Assembly (NCBI GenBank): GCA_029204225.1
Contig: CM055095.1
Span: 18,327,483-18,391,482 of the forward strand
DNA length: 64,000 bases
From: Diphasiastrum complanatum
Lineage: Eukaryota; Streptophyta; Lycopodiopsida; Lycopodiales; Lycopodiaceae
Direction of reading: 5' to 3'
Shown one piece after another: positions 44,240 to 54,789 of this stretch; the stretch's first letter is position 1; every line of letters starts with the position of its first letter. Position numbers and translations under genes: made by a program. A model generated the notes under the pieces. It was given only the letters and a program-made list of their open reading frames with translations. It had not been told where the DNA came from and made no database searches.

Positions 44240-45920
44240 ACTACTTTGCAAGTAAATTTTCAGGAAGTCCTAACTGGATGGATGCCAACACATTACGGCC
44301 ATTTACCAAATGCAACTGCGGCCTGATTAGTTGCCCTACTGGATGCACATTAATTGAATTTGGCATTTATTGGTAAAAAGTCAAGTACATTTGTTTCTAG
44401 TTGATTAGGCCAAAAGTAAAGGATGACAAACTCGAGCTAAATATGGCCCAATCAAATTAAGAGATGTTGATCCTAAAGTCTTTGTGGTGAGTCATGTGCT
44501 GTGTTGCTCCAGAGTCAAGCACCATGAATCGATATCCTGCTGTTCTACGACCTTGGTCATAAAAGCTGCTTCATCTTCCTCTTGCTATTGGGTCGAAAAA
44601 CTGGTTGAAGCACTATGTGCTTGTTGTTGGTACTGCTTCTTCATTTCATTATTATATTTCATGCTTCAATCATATTGGACCCCTAAATCATAGCCTCTCT
44701 AATCCTATTGGATGTGTGATGCAACATCCCTCACTTTTGATTGGACCCTTACAACACATATCTCTCTTATGATTGGAGACTTTGACTTTTTTCACCAAAT
44801 AGGATGCATCACTCATCAAACCTAAACTTGACATGTGTAAGCAACCTAATACTACTAAAAAGCCAATCCTTACATTTTGTGACACATGTCACCATCTCAC
44901 TAGAACTCGACTTGGAGGCCTCTTGACTTTTCAAACGCAAGTTGAAAATATGTACAAGACATTAATGGACAAATCATCCAAGCTAAGTTTTGCCTATTTT
45001 TCACAACAAAGACCACAAGAACTTTGGGAGGTTGAATTGGCTGTGCACAGTAAGTGAAGTCTTAAAATGGAGAACATGCTTGGTGTTGTAAATGCATCAC
45101 GAGTGCATAAATGCTTTGAAAAGGTTACTATGATAAACACAAAAGGTTACTATAATAAACACTACTAGGATTGGATACTCCATTGGCTTGGGAAAATTGC
45201 CCACACTAGAATGCTTTTCTTGTAATCAACAAGATCACATTGAGTGCAAAAAAAAATGGCTTCAAGAATGGCATTGCAACCAGTTGCATTTGCTGGCTCA
45301 GTTGCAAAATCGCATGCTAAATGTTGTCGTAGATATATTAATAATGAGTGTGAAGTAGACTCGGCCACTTTGGACATTGTTTGGGTGTTGATTTTTGTGT
45401 CATCTTATATATCCAAAAAAACATTAACATGTTTTTATTGTCACTTTACAAATATAGCTTCAATTGTTGGCTCATCTTGTCTTGATATGAATTCAAAAGA
45501 TTAACATTTCAATTTTTCCTTGAATTAGAAGAAGAAATGAAACCAGACAAAAAAAACGTTACATTCACAAAAAAAAAAACTTGTAGAACTCGCATTTTTG
45601 ATTACTCACAAAATGTTTGAACTCTATAGAAGACAATATTTTTCAAAACGAACAAGTCAATAAAAACTTAGAAAGGTTGAGGCAAGTGGGACGAGTTGGA
45701 TAAGAGAAAGATTTATGCTATGTAGCTCCAAAGGGAATTTTCATCTAAATTTTAAAGCATATTTTTTACGTGTGGTTTCTGACGAACTATCTTGACCAAC
45801 TTCATGGCAGAGTATTGCGTTTGCCCACACACAAAAAAGCTAAGGGAGTAGAAAATAGCTCCTTCAAAACCCCATTGATTTCTTTTTTTCACAATCATAA
45901 CTATGTTAGGAAATTGTCGA
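44240..45920. other. Intergenic with scattered remnants
   Basis: A short tandem repeat AAAGGTTACTATGATAAACA x2 lies at about 45117-45162. Near 45205 the plus strand encodes CFSCNQQDHIEC, a shortened zinc-knuckle-like motif, probably a gag scrap. Nothing else was recognised. Confidence 0.3.
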
Positions 45921-45929
45921 GAGGTCGAT

Positions 45930-46860
45930 GGCTATGACCAATAACCAACTACTGTACTTGGAGACGGTTCTAAGAACGTGGTTGATGGAACTGGTGTACT
46001 ATGGCTGGACACGAATCAGGGTGACAAGAAACTGAAGGAAGTTCTCTATGTCCCTACTCTTGACAAAGATCTTCTATCTGTAGCGAAGATAGTCGATACA
46101 GGCATGTCAGTAACCTTCACAAAGAACTCTTGTAAACTGTTCGAGGAAGATTCTGATAGCCTAGTTGCTAAAGGCAATAGAGAAGGAAATTTGTATCACT
46201 TCAACATTCGAATTCAAATCGAACAAGCGAATCAAACTCAAGAATCAACAGATATTTTGTGGCACAAGAGGCTGTCACATGAACATGGAAGCCTTGTACC
46301 AAGCCAACAAAAGTCAGAGAATTGAAGGAGTCAAAATCAAAAGCAGAGATATTCGAACTACCTGCGAATCTTGTCTTAAAGGCAAGATGACTAGAACACC
46401 TTTCAGTAAGGATGTTTATAAAGCAACTAAGGTACTTGAAATTGTGCATTTAGATATTTGTGGACCATTCGGAGTATTGTCATTGGGTGATGCAAAGTAC
46501 TTCATTACGTTTATTGATGACTTCAGCAAGTTCGCTGTAGTATACTATATACGTACAAAATCTGAAGCTTTCGAGAAATTCGTTGAGTATACGAATTGGG
46601 CAGAGAAGCAGACAAGCAATAAGTTGAAGCAGATTCGCACAAATCATGGAGGTCAGTACATTTCCAACGAATTCAAAGCTTATTGTACTGATCGAGGAAT
46701 TATGCATACGAAGACTGCATCATACACACCTCAGCACAATGGAATATGAACGAAGAAATCGTACACTGATGGAAGCTGCTAGGTGTATGATGGCTCATGC
46801 AAAAGCAACAAAACAGAAGCAGTGGCTACATCGAATTATCTTTAGAATCGTGTTCTGAAA
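45930..46860 (+). pseudogene. Inverted pol fragment (protease end, integrase)
   Basis: The frame 45978-46325 holds the protease end and pre-integrase start (LKEVLYVPTLDKDLLSVAKI, DILWHKRLSHE). The frame 46165-46749 continues with CESCLKGKM, LEIVHLDICGPFG, YFITFIDDFSKFAVVYY and TASYTPQHNGI. The catalytic first Asp is kept (HLD), and the second is changed to His (RTNHGGQY in place of RTDNGGEY). Another frame carries YERRNRTLMEAARCMMAHA. Frameshifts make it non-functional. Confidence 0.8.
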
Positions 46861-47058
46861 TCTCGAATACCGGGTAAAGTCCTCATGAGATATGGTGGAA
46901 GTCGAAGCCAAATCTTGCGTAGTGTATATGCACATACCAGACAAACTGAGAAAGAAACTCGATGAAAAGACTAATGAATCTCGAATAGTTTGTCTTCTTG
47001 TACTCAGACAATATTTGTTTCGAGGAAACAAAATGTGAGGTGGCTCTCGAATCAAGTA

Positions 47059-48045
47059 CTACTTTTTGAATTTTAGAATCTGTTGAACAAGATTGATCAG
47101 CACTAACATAAGCTGCTGAGTTCCTTGTTGTCTTGTCTTCTGCTGCTCTGAAGCATTCTGCTTTGTCTTTGACATAGTTTGAATCTGTTCGCTTCGATTC
47201 TGCTCCTTGTTGTTTCTGGGATTCTGATAACAGTCTACTGCTGCATGACCCCGTTTATGACAATGAATGCATTCAATCTTTGGATTTAACCAACACTTAT
47301 CTTCTGTGTGACTTGATCTTTTGCAGATCTTCTTATCACCAGAATTTTTCTGTTGTTTTCCTGATTGTTGATCATTTGTCTTAGACTCATTCATTTTAGA
47401 CGACTCCCTCTTAAACTTAGACTTCTTAGAAGATTTATTCTTATGAGTAAATAGAGCATTTTCGGAATCACCATTGTCATCATAGCGTTCACGAGCTTCT
47501 ATTTCCTCTTTAACTCCGTCTATTGCCTTTCGAAGTGTCATTGTCAATAAGGTTCGAGTTGTGTGGAATGACCTGGGTAGGGCTCGAAGAAAATAACTAA
47601 GTTGTTTTTCCTTTGAAATTGCATTTTTCGCTCCAGAATTCTGCAAAGAAATACACAGGTCTTTTATCTTTCGTACGAATGTGGTCAGGTCTTTGCCGTC
47701 CCACTGTAGGTAAGTTAATATGATTTGATTTCGAGATCGAGGCTCATTCTTGGTTTGCAATTCTTCCCATAAATCTTTTGCGTTCAAAATTGATGTAAGA
47801 TCTAGCGTTATATTGTCATGTACTGAAGACGCAATAATTGCTATAGCTTTGTCATTTCTCAAACTCCATTCTCGAAGTTCTTTGCCAGGAGTAGCTATTG
47901 GCTTCTCCTCTATTGGTTCTACCCATTGCCATAGACCTTCGCCCTTCAATATTAGTGAAGTCTTTAATTTCCAAATCAAATAGTTTGAACCTTCTGGATC
48001 CAAGATCATAGTGATCTTAGCCTGAATATTGCTGATTGATGACAT
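47059..48045 (-). CDS. gag of the rearranged copia element
   Basis: A 328-codon open frame starting MSSISNIQAKITM at 48045. The capsid region includes SNYLIWKLKTSLILKGEGLW and YLQWDGKDLTTFVRKIKDL. The C-terminal part is Lys/Asn/Gln-rich. The first zinc knuckle is damaged (ICKRSSHTEDKC) and the second is intact (CIHCHKRGHAAVDC). The frame ends at the inversion breakpoint, so the native C-terminus is missing. Gag would package element RNA. The open frame could still be translated, but no intact pol is attached. Confidence 0.75.
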   Translation of the reverse strand: MSSISNIQAKITMILDPEGSNYLIWKLKTSLILKGEGLWQWVEPIEEKPIATPGKELREWSLRNDKAIAIIASSVHDNITLDLTSILNAKDLWEELQTKNEPRSRNQIILTYLQWDGKDLTTFVRKIKDLCISLQNSGAKNAISKEKQLSYFLRALPRSFHTTRTLLTMTLRKAIDGVKEEIEARERYDDNGDSENALFTHKNKSSKKSKFKRESSKMNESKTNDQQSGKQQKNSGDKKICKRSSHTEDKCWLNPKIECIHCHKRGHAAVDCYQNPRNNKEQNRSEQIQTMSKTKQNASEQQKTRQQGTQQLMLVLINLVQQILKFKK

Positions 48046-48116
48046 CTTCTATTTTCTGAATAACTCCAGATGCGGCTTGCTGATGGATGTATGAAGAATG
48101 CTGGGAGGGGTGCGAA

Positions 48117-48224
48117 GATACCACTGTATTGACTCTGACTTGCTCTGATACCACTGTATCAATTCTGATCCTATATGCTCTGATACCACTGTATCAACAC
48201 TGATCCTGTACGCTCTGATACCAC
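48117..48224 (-). other. Primer-site array, four copies, 35-bp period
   Basis: Three exact complements of the tRNA-Met primer site, GCTCTGATACCA, start at 48142, 48177 and 48212, exactly 35 bp apart. A partial fourth (GATACCACTGTATT) starts at 48117. Every copy is followed by CTGTA, the start of the LTR (TGTAGG), so the repeated unit is LTR edge plus primer site. Only the copy at 48212 touches the real LTR. Confidence 0.85.
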
Positions 48225-49161
48225 TGTAGGAAAAATAGTATTTATTCTTCAACAGAGAAAACGATCAAAATTTTGAATAAATCAAACTAATATCAGTGTC
48301 TTCAATCGGGTTTGTTTCTGATCTATGTACTAATAGAACAATATTTACCTTGATTGAATTTGCGTGCGGAAATAATATGCGGAATTAAGAGTCAACTTAA
48401 GAGAATTTTAGACAAACATAAACTATTGATCAAAAACGAATTTATAATTCTGAATCAGAATCAGTATACATCTCTTGCTGTCTTATCTCGCTGCTGTGTC
48501 TCTGATTGAATGAGTCTGAGAGTCTCTTCAGTGTGAGAGTGTGTGAGTTAGTTACAACAACTAGTGCACATGTATTTATATTGCTACAGGACATGTCTTT
48601 TGGCCTTTTAATTCTGTAACAGTAGATCTAACCGTTTACGACGGTTGATATTTAAATAAACGCTCTGTTTCCAAGGTCAAATAATTTCTATTCGCAAATA
48701 TTTTGCGACAGTCTCTCTCTTCGTCACAACTTCGTGTTTCACGAATTATTCGCGACACTTGTCTCTTCGCGATATCTTTGTGTTTCGCGAATTGTTCATG
48801 ACAGATTTGTTCGCGATAGATGACAGTCTTTGAGCTTGAAGAAAAATCCAGAATATTTCGCGAATTGTTCGTGACAGTTTCGCGACAGGTGAGCTTGAAC
48901 AAGAAACAGAATATTTCGTGACAAGATTCTGTTCGCGAATCTTTCGAGCTTCAACAAGAAACCACGAGCTTCTACAAGAAACTGTTTCTCAAATCTTTCA
49001 CGAATCTTTCGAGTACCAAGCAAGATAAATTTCGCGAATCCTTCGAGGTTGATCATGAATAGAAATGTTTCGAGTTCACGTTCGTTTCTTTCTCATCCTT
49101 TGTCAAGTAAACTGCGCACTTTGTTAGTAGAATCAAGATCTGTCTGATCAGGTGTTCTACA
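48225..49161 (-). repeat. 5' LTR of the rearranged copia element
   Basis: 937 bp, starting TGTAGGAAAAATAG and ending GGTGTTCTACA in plus order, so the ends pair as TGTAG/CTACA. The promoter-side third (48690-49080) is an array of TTCGCGAA-like words. Its right neighbour shows no primer or purine tract, as expected at an outer edge. Confidence 0.75.
48690..49080. promoter_or_regulatory. TTCGCGAA-type motif array in LTR U3
   Basis: About ten variants of TTCGCGAATNNTTCG(T/C)GAC or TTCGCGAATCTTTCGAG are spread over 390 bp upstream (in minus orientation) of the LTR transcription region. A smaller set is in the related LTR at 22960-23040. Repeated short motifs in U3 usually are enhancer elements. 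The binding factor is unknown. Confidence 0.45.
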
Positions 49162-49909
49162 GAACATGGATTTGCCTCAAGGACAAATAGTTGATGTTGT
49201 TATTGGGACTGGGCATATTTGGGCATCTTGTAATAGTTGAATTGAGGAAATTGCGTGCAACGAATACGATGATGGGGTAGTTTTTGACCCAAGAATTGAG
49301 ATGGCTATAGTAACATGACTAGAAAAACCTCTATTTGGAGGGGCATAGTAAAACTTCTAATTGCACAATGTACTTTTGCCTAGCAAACTTGCTTTGTGCT
49401 AGCAATGCAAGACAAAAGCATTCAAGACATGAAATTTGACCAATTTGTTGTTGAAGCTCTTTCTATCCTTTTTTAATTATAGGTTTATTTTCTTTTTTGG
49501 AATGAAAGTTTTAGCTCAATTAAGCACTCAAAGGTATTCAATAATTCTAAATCAACCAATACTTATTTTTTAGTTATTGAGCTTGGTATTTATTAGATCA
49601 TATCTACTCAAAGCAATATAATAATACATATCTTATAATTTATAAATTATTGTAAGGTCAAAGAAGGCAAAAATGAAGCTTGGATTCTCAAAATGTGGGT
49701 CTCACCAAGAGCTCAACTAACTGCTCAAAGTTGACTTTTCCAACTTGTTTGGATTTCCAATGCATGTCTTGGAAATTTCCGGGCAATCTATAAAAAAAAT
49801 AAGATCCTTGACAGTGACATTTTCTCCCTTAAGGCCCAAGAACACTTTTATGATTTGTTTTTGAAGACTATAAACTTCCAAGGACATGTTGTTCAATGTT
49901 AAGATGCTA
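49162..49909. other. Intergenic, nothing recognised
   Basis: No gene, repeat or exon of the downstream DnaJ gene was recognised. Confidence 0.35.
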
Positions 49910-49917
49910 GTTCATAC

Positions 49918-50735
49918 CATAGATGCACCGAATCACGATTCGTTGGGTCCGCGGTTCGCGAATCGCGATTCTGAACCCAAAATCGCAATTTTTTTTTTTT
50001 TTTTGGAAAAATAGCTTATGGCTGAAATTTTTTTAGGGGATCAATGGTCAAACTAGCGTTTTGCCTCTCAGAAGTGTAGTAGATGAGGCACAAACAAATC
50101 TTATTTTCAGTAGCTATCTGGTTGTCATTTGCTCTGGTTTTTAGTAAATGTTAATCCTACAGTTTGGGCTATCAACTGTATGGATGATGATCACTTTTGC
50201 AATCATTTCACTAGAGATGTGAGTGCAATGTGCATACAATTGGGGGCATAAATATTGGGCCATTCTCGGCTCGCATTTGGACCCCATTTTTATCTACGGG
50301 GGGGCGGTAGCATTTTTATCTATAGTGTCTATATAGTAGGAAGCTCTAGGGGGTTCGGGGGGCGGTAGTCCCCCGAGAAACAGGGGGTTTGGGGGGCGGT
50401 AGCCCCCCGAGAAATAGGGGGTCCGGGGGGCGGTAGCCCCCCGGTGGGGAGTTTGGGGGCAACGCCCCCCAATGGCGTGGTCCGGGGGTTGCCGGTAGAC
50501 CCTGGCCCCGACGGTAAGGCCTCTTCATGATTTGGCCTTCCAACTCCTTGAGTGAAAACACACTTTTTGGTGTTTTGCACCCGAAACAGTCGACAAACTA
50601 CACAGTCATAATGCTCTCAATCAGAGCTTTCATCTGATACCCATATTGCCTAAAAAAATTTCAAAAAAAAAAAAATGATTCTGCGCGATCCTGGGAAAAT
50701 CCCGAAACGCGTTTCAGAATCACGGTGCATCTATG
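49918..50735. mobile_element. Non-autonomous hAT-like element, 818 bp
   Basis: Terminal inverted repeats of 13 bp, CATAGATGCACCG, are at 49918-49930 and (complement) 50723-50735. They are flanked by a perfect 8-bp target duplication GTTCATAC (49910-49917 and 50736-50743). Eight-base duplications are diagnostic of hAT elements. There is no transposase ORF. The interior has poly(A/T) runs near both ends and a G-rich 34-bp tandem repeat. Confidence 0.88.
50349..50450. repeat. G-rich minisatellite, 34 bp x 3
   Basis: Three units start at 50349, 50383 and 50417. Each has GGGGGTT(C/T)GGGGGGCGGTAG and then TCCCCC or CCCCCC, so each unit can fold as a GGGGGGC/GCCCCCC hairpin. The purine runs could form G-quadruplexes. 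It lies inside the hAT-like element. Translated, it gives a false Pro-Gly-rich frame. Confidence 0.9.
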
Positions 50736-51257
50736 GTTCATACTGTGACAACTTTTCATTCATTTTCTTTAGGAAGGTAACTTTGAGAAATTTTTTATTC
50801 TTTTTGTTCCTTAAGATAGTTATTTGTTGACCATACATTCTCAGCAACGTGGTAAAGCGCCTTTTCTACATCACCTTAATTTAGGCAAACACAAGTTAGT
50901 TCTACTCAATTTTTTTTTTCTTGATCAACCTAAAATTTTTGGTCTTAGGCTTTTTTTGTCCACAAGATTGAATTTATTACTTTTTGGTAATGGAATGCCT
51001 TTCCAGTGGTTTTTATTGGATCGATTCTAGATTGTTTATTCATGATTCAAATTGTACAACATTGAGTATTTCTTGAATAATGTGAAACTTGTTTTGTAGT
51101 ATTCTATTTTATTTTTGCTTGTGCTAACAAATTTTATTGGCCATTGTAGTAAGATATCACTATAAGTTAATTGCTATAAGCTTTTGACGTAAATGAATAT
51201 CTATTATTATCAATTCTACAAAATGACAATTGGGCTATATGGTTCAATTTATTGTAG

Positions 51258-51384
51258 CTTATGAGGTGTTACTCGACAAGGAGAAGAGACAAATTTATGA
51301 CAGATATGGGGAAGAAGGATTGAAGCAACGTGCTAGTGGTGGAAAGGGTGGTGGTGGCAATTTTGCTCAAGACATTTTCTCTCA
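51258..51384 (+). CDS. ERdj3B-like DnaJ protein, single internal exon
   Basis: A 127-bp exon with an acceptor ATTGTAG and a donor CA|GTAAGT. It encodes YEVLLDKEKRQIYDRYGEEG, then LKQRASGGKGGGGNFAQDIF. This is the end of a J domain followed by the Gly-rich linker, and the order matches the ER-resident DnaJ ERDJ3B (At3g62600 type) rather than cytosolic DnaJ proteins. ERdj3B works with SDF2 and BiP in ER protein folding. The exon with the HPD motif and the downstream substrate-binding domain were not found within the window. The gene either has very long introns extending beyond view or this is a detached fragment. The splice sites and frame are intact, which favours a living gene. Confidence 0.75.
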
Positions 51385-51385
51385 G

Positions 51386-52005
51386 TAAGTTCTATTTTGT
51401 AATCAAATGCATTGCAAAAGTATTGGATTCTTCAATCCAGTTTCATATGATAAGTAGCAAGGCGATTCACATGGGCACAAAGATATGACATATTTATGGG
51501 AGTTGAGCTATAACTAGGGTTTTTATGTAGACTTCATGTAAGTTTGATGACTGATTGAACGATAAGGTTGTACTAAATAACTTGATAGATAATTTTCTTG
51601 TCTTGTTTTTATTTTTCACTTTAATCCAAATCTTTCCATTAAGCACTTAATTAATAGGTATATGTTTAAGTTTATTATACGATCTACTAGAGTAGGATGT
51701 TTTAGGTCTATTTGTGGGGCCCAAAACCTCTTGCACACCATCCATTGGATCATGCCAACATTTTTGGAAGGTTGTAGCCAACATTATCACGCTCAACGAC
51801 TATAAGCTGAAGTTATCACTTCAAGCAATTGTACTCATTGTTGATATATTGGATGGTGACTTAGATAAATGCATTGGCCATTGGAGTCACGACTGAGTCT
51901 AGACCCTTCACCTCTAGAGATGTGACAGAAACTTAGTACTTTGGTTGTTGTTGTAGAAGTGTATGAAAGCTAATGTAAACATGTGTTTGTGCATGTGACT
52001 ACTCC
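51386..52005. other. Possible intron of the DnaJ gene
   Basis: No exon of the DnaJ gene and no other feature recognised. Confidence 0.3.
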
Positions 52006-52009
52006 TACT

Positions 52010-52165
52010 CTACGGTGCTAATGACGTGAATAGGGATTTCATAGCATTTGGTCCATGCTATTCCTGATGAAGTTGCTGGTTTAAGACTTTGTGGTTGGAG
52101 GGCTAAAAGTGCAGGTTTCCTTTGTATTATGTTAGGTATTATGCTAGACATAACATCGATATAGT
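52010..52165 (+). repeat. Dispersed repeat, inverted copy of 3470-3640
   Basis: Matches the reverse complement of 3470-3640, including ATTTGGTCCATGCTAT and AGACTTTGTGGTTGGA. No coding signal. Confidence 0.6.
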
Positions 52166-52169
52166 GGTT

Positions 52170-53575
52170 ATTTCTAGATTATTTGGAAGGAAACTTGTTT
52201 TCAGTCAGGGACCATGATAGTCTCCTGAGTCTTGTTACCTAACAATACCTGTCACCTGTGATTTAGGGTTCTGATCCATCTGCTTCCCTTATGACATTCA
52301 ATAATAAAAGACAAAAGGGGGTTTTGATTTCACCTGCCGACTAGGGAAATCTCAGTCACGGGGCATAGCATCAACAACAACATCACTATCGAACAGTTCA
52401 AATACATCGACAATGGGAATAAAACCAGCAACGTGAGTAGAACTATCAACAAGGTGCTTCAGGCAGGTTATTTTCTACCAAAATCGGTCATCGACACAGT
52501 ACACACATAGGAAATCTGGACAGTAACCGTCAAAAATTTCATCGGGCTTCAAGACTCTACATAGATATCAAACAAAACCCCAGTTCTCAAAGCAAAAAAA
52601 TACTAAGTTTTATTGGGTTAAAAATATGCCCGATGATTGTGGGGAAAAAGGGCTATTTTGAAGAGGAACCGATCTACGTAATAAATCTTGAAAATCTTGA
52701 GGAGTTACTAGGTGTGTCAAGATCGACTACAAGTGCGTCGAAAATGAAAAAAACTCAAGAAACTTCACAAGGATCATGATGATGTCACACATATTCCACC
52801 GACATGATAAGTACAAGACCTGTGGGGAAAAAATAAACTGGAAGATGGGAATGTCATTAAATGCTAAGAATAATGCCAAGAAGCATAGAGATGGATGTTG
52901 TTGAGAAAGATACCCTTAAAGGAATCCTATAAAGGCAGATTCCTAAGTCAAAGGTGCCCTTCATTCACTTTTGGATACTCCACCTGTAAAAAAAGGGACA
53001 AAATATTCTAGCAATAGATAGCTCCTAACAAACTTAGGACACATGTAGGGAAAGATTCCTGGCAAATGAAGAAAAGGATGGCAGTTCATTTTCAACGTGA
53101 AAGAGTTGACTTCAAATGGATAATGGTCTAAGTCTCAAATAGAAACTTGAAGGGTTGGAGCTATTAACCTTCAAAAAAAAAAAAAACTTTAGAAAGAAAG
53201 TCAGACCAAACTTCACATAGGAAGTTTTCAAATGAAGTTCGACAGAGAAACTCCACTCATCTGAATCTTACAATGCAATTCTTCAACTTGAATGTCAAAG
53301 TGCTACTTGGAAAGTTGTATGAAGTCTGGAAAACTATCCACAAATATCAGGCTCACCTTTATTTTTTGGATCATCAAGACCTGAAACTTGTTTTGTAAGG
53401 TTATAGTGGGCGACTTCGGAAATGAAGTTTGAAAAACCGGAACTATTCGGAAAAAGTGAAACTTCAAAAGAAGGGTCAAACAAAACTTCGAAGGGAAGTT
53501 TTGAAGAGAAGGAAAATACCTCATGTACATGAAAAAAAAGTATAAGAAGAGGAGGAGTTTCATAAGCGTGGAGAG
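52170..53575. other. Unresolved, probably retroelement-derived
   Basis: No intact gene. Between 53170 and 53510 a phrase built from GAAGTTT and CAAACTTC words occurs twice, about 260 bp apart, indicating an old tandem duplication. The location downstream of a minus-strand gypsy-like gag suggests that it is part of that element. Confidence 0.3.
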
Positions 53576-53579
53576 GTCT

Positions 53580-54567
53580 TCTATGAAAAGTTGTCAAGAG
53601 AGTTTTTTCCAGTTTTGTCTAATATTTCCTTTCCTTGCCCGCTACGGGTCACTACCAGCACTTCTTCAAGTGATTCAATATCGATCAGATTGATGGGAGG
53701 TCTCTCTTCCTGTATTTTGGTTTTTCCTTTCTCTGAAGGAGTGTATTTAGTGTCTCTCTGAAGAAACATCACTGGTCTTGAAGATCCTGCTCCATTGTTT
53801 TTAGAAGGTCTGTGATTGATAGGGCCTCCCTACGACTCCAACATCTATCTTCTAGATGTCCTGTTTTCTTACAATACGTACAAACCATATTTGGACGTTC
53901 CTATTGAGGTGATTGCCTTGACAATGTCGGCATACTAGCGGTGGGAGCATATCCGTGTCACGCCTTTGTCCAATCATATTCTGCTGTCGTTTAAGAAAGT
54001 TCACATCCATTGCTTCCAGTTGTGAATACTCGGGGATAATTATGATATCAGATATTTGAAATATCTCTCTTTTTGGAGTGATCTCGCAGTATTCAAATTG
54101 TTCCTTTGGACTAGGCGATGTTTCAGTTTTTGATGGACTTTCACTGCTAGTACTGTTTTGGGATCGAGGCGATGTCTTAGATATGTTTCTGGTGGTGATC
54201 GAAGTTCTACTTCTGAGAAAATATTTTGGTGAGAGTGTCACCTTTTCAACTCGTCGTCGCAATGGGGGACCTATTTTGGTAGTTCTGGAAAAGTCTGGTG
54301 GTCATTAATCATGAAGGGTTCTATTCAAGCCATACAATACTAGAACCTCATGGATAATAAGCATTTCACACACTGAAAATAGTCACAAGGGTCGATCAAG
54401 TTCAGGTAATAAAGACTTACTTATCTTGAGCCCATATCAGAAGGTTGCATCCAACAAAGTTCACGTTAGGTTCACCAATGATAGGGATTTTTCTGACAGG
54501 GGATTGGATGGCGATTGTGATGGGACTCGCACCCACAATCTCCTGCTCACTACTAACTTCCATACAT
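53580..54567 (-). pseudogene. Gypsy-like gag with two zinc knuckles
   Basis: Minus strand. The frame 53852-54262 is Ser/Thr/Arg-rich and leads to CRHCQGNHLNRN, a CX2CX4HX4 knuckle lacking its last Cys. After a frameshift the second knuckle CTYCKKTGHLEDRCW is complete (about 53890-53860). The frame 53581-53772 continues with VVTRSGQGK. Upstream at 54416-54560 another frame starts MEVSSEQEIVGASPITIAIQ and ends before GTAAGT. Two knuckles followed by a VTRSG block fit Ty3/gypsy gag-protease, but the family was not pinned down. Frameshifts make it a pseudogene. Confidence 0.55.
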
Positions 54568-54666
54568 GACTAAAAAGATTGATCATTGTTACTCGTCACT
54601 CAAAACATTAATGTCACACCATACATATTACAATGTACAATGAAACACTTGAAAATGCCTTGAAGG

Positions 54667-54789
<123 letters not shown>

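Larger units (their letters stand above)
45930..49161 (-). mobile_element. Rearranged copia element, gag and pol head to head
   Basis: From the right: an LTR at 48225-49161, four primer-site copies at 48117-48223 and gag at 47059-48045, all on the minus strand. At about 47056 the orientation flips: the pol part (protease end to integrase, 45930-46860) is on the plus strand. An internal inversion explains this. No second LTR was found to the left. Both gag and pol are similar to those of the element at 17.4-23.5 kb. Confidence 0.75.

Noticed and set aside
48117-48224. Regular 35-bp spacing, first thought of as a CRISPR-like array
   Set aside because: The repeated word is the complement of a tRNA primer site next to an LTR in a plant nuclear transposon, and the spacers are related to one another. 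CRISPR does not occur in this context.
50329-50580. Pro/Gly-rich minus-strand frames
   Set aside because: They are translations of the 34-bp G-rich minisatellite inside the hAT-like element, open in two frames because the unit lacks stops.
53303-53597. Two overlapping minus-strand frames rich in Phe and Ser
   Set aside because: They lie over an imperfect GAAGTTT-type repeat and have no motif in common with the adjacent gag, so they were not called as genes.
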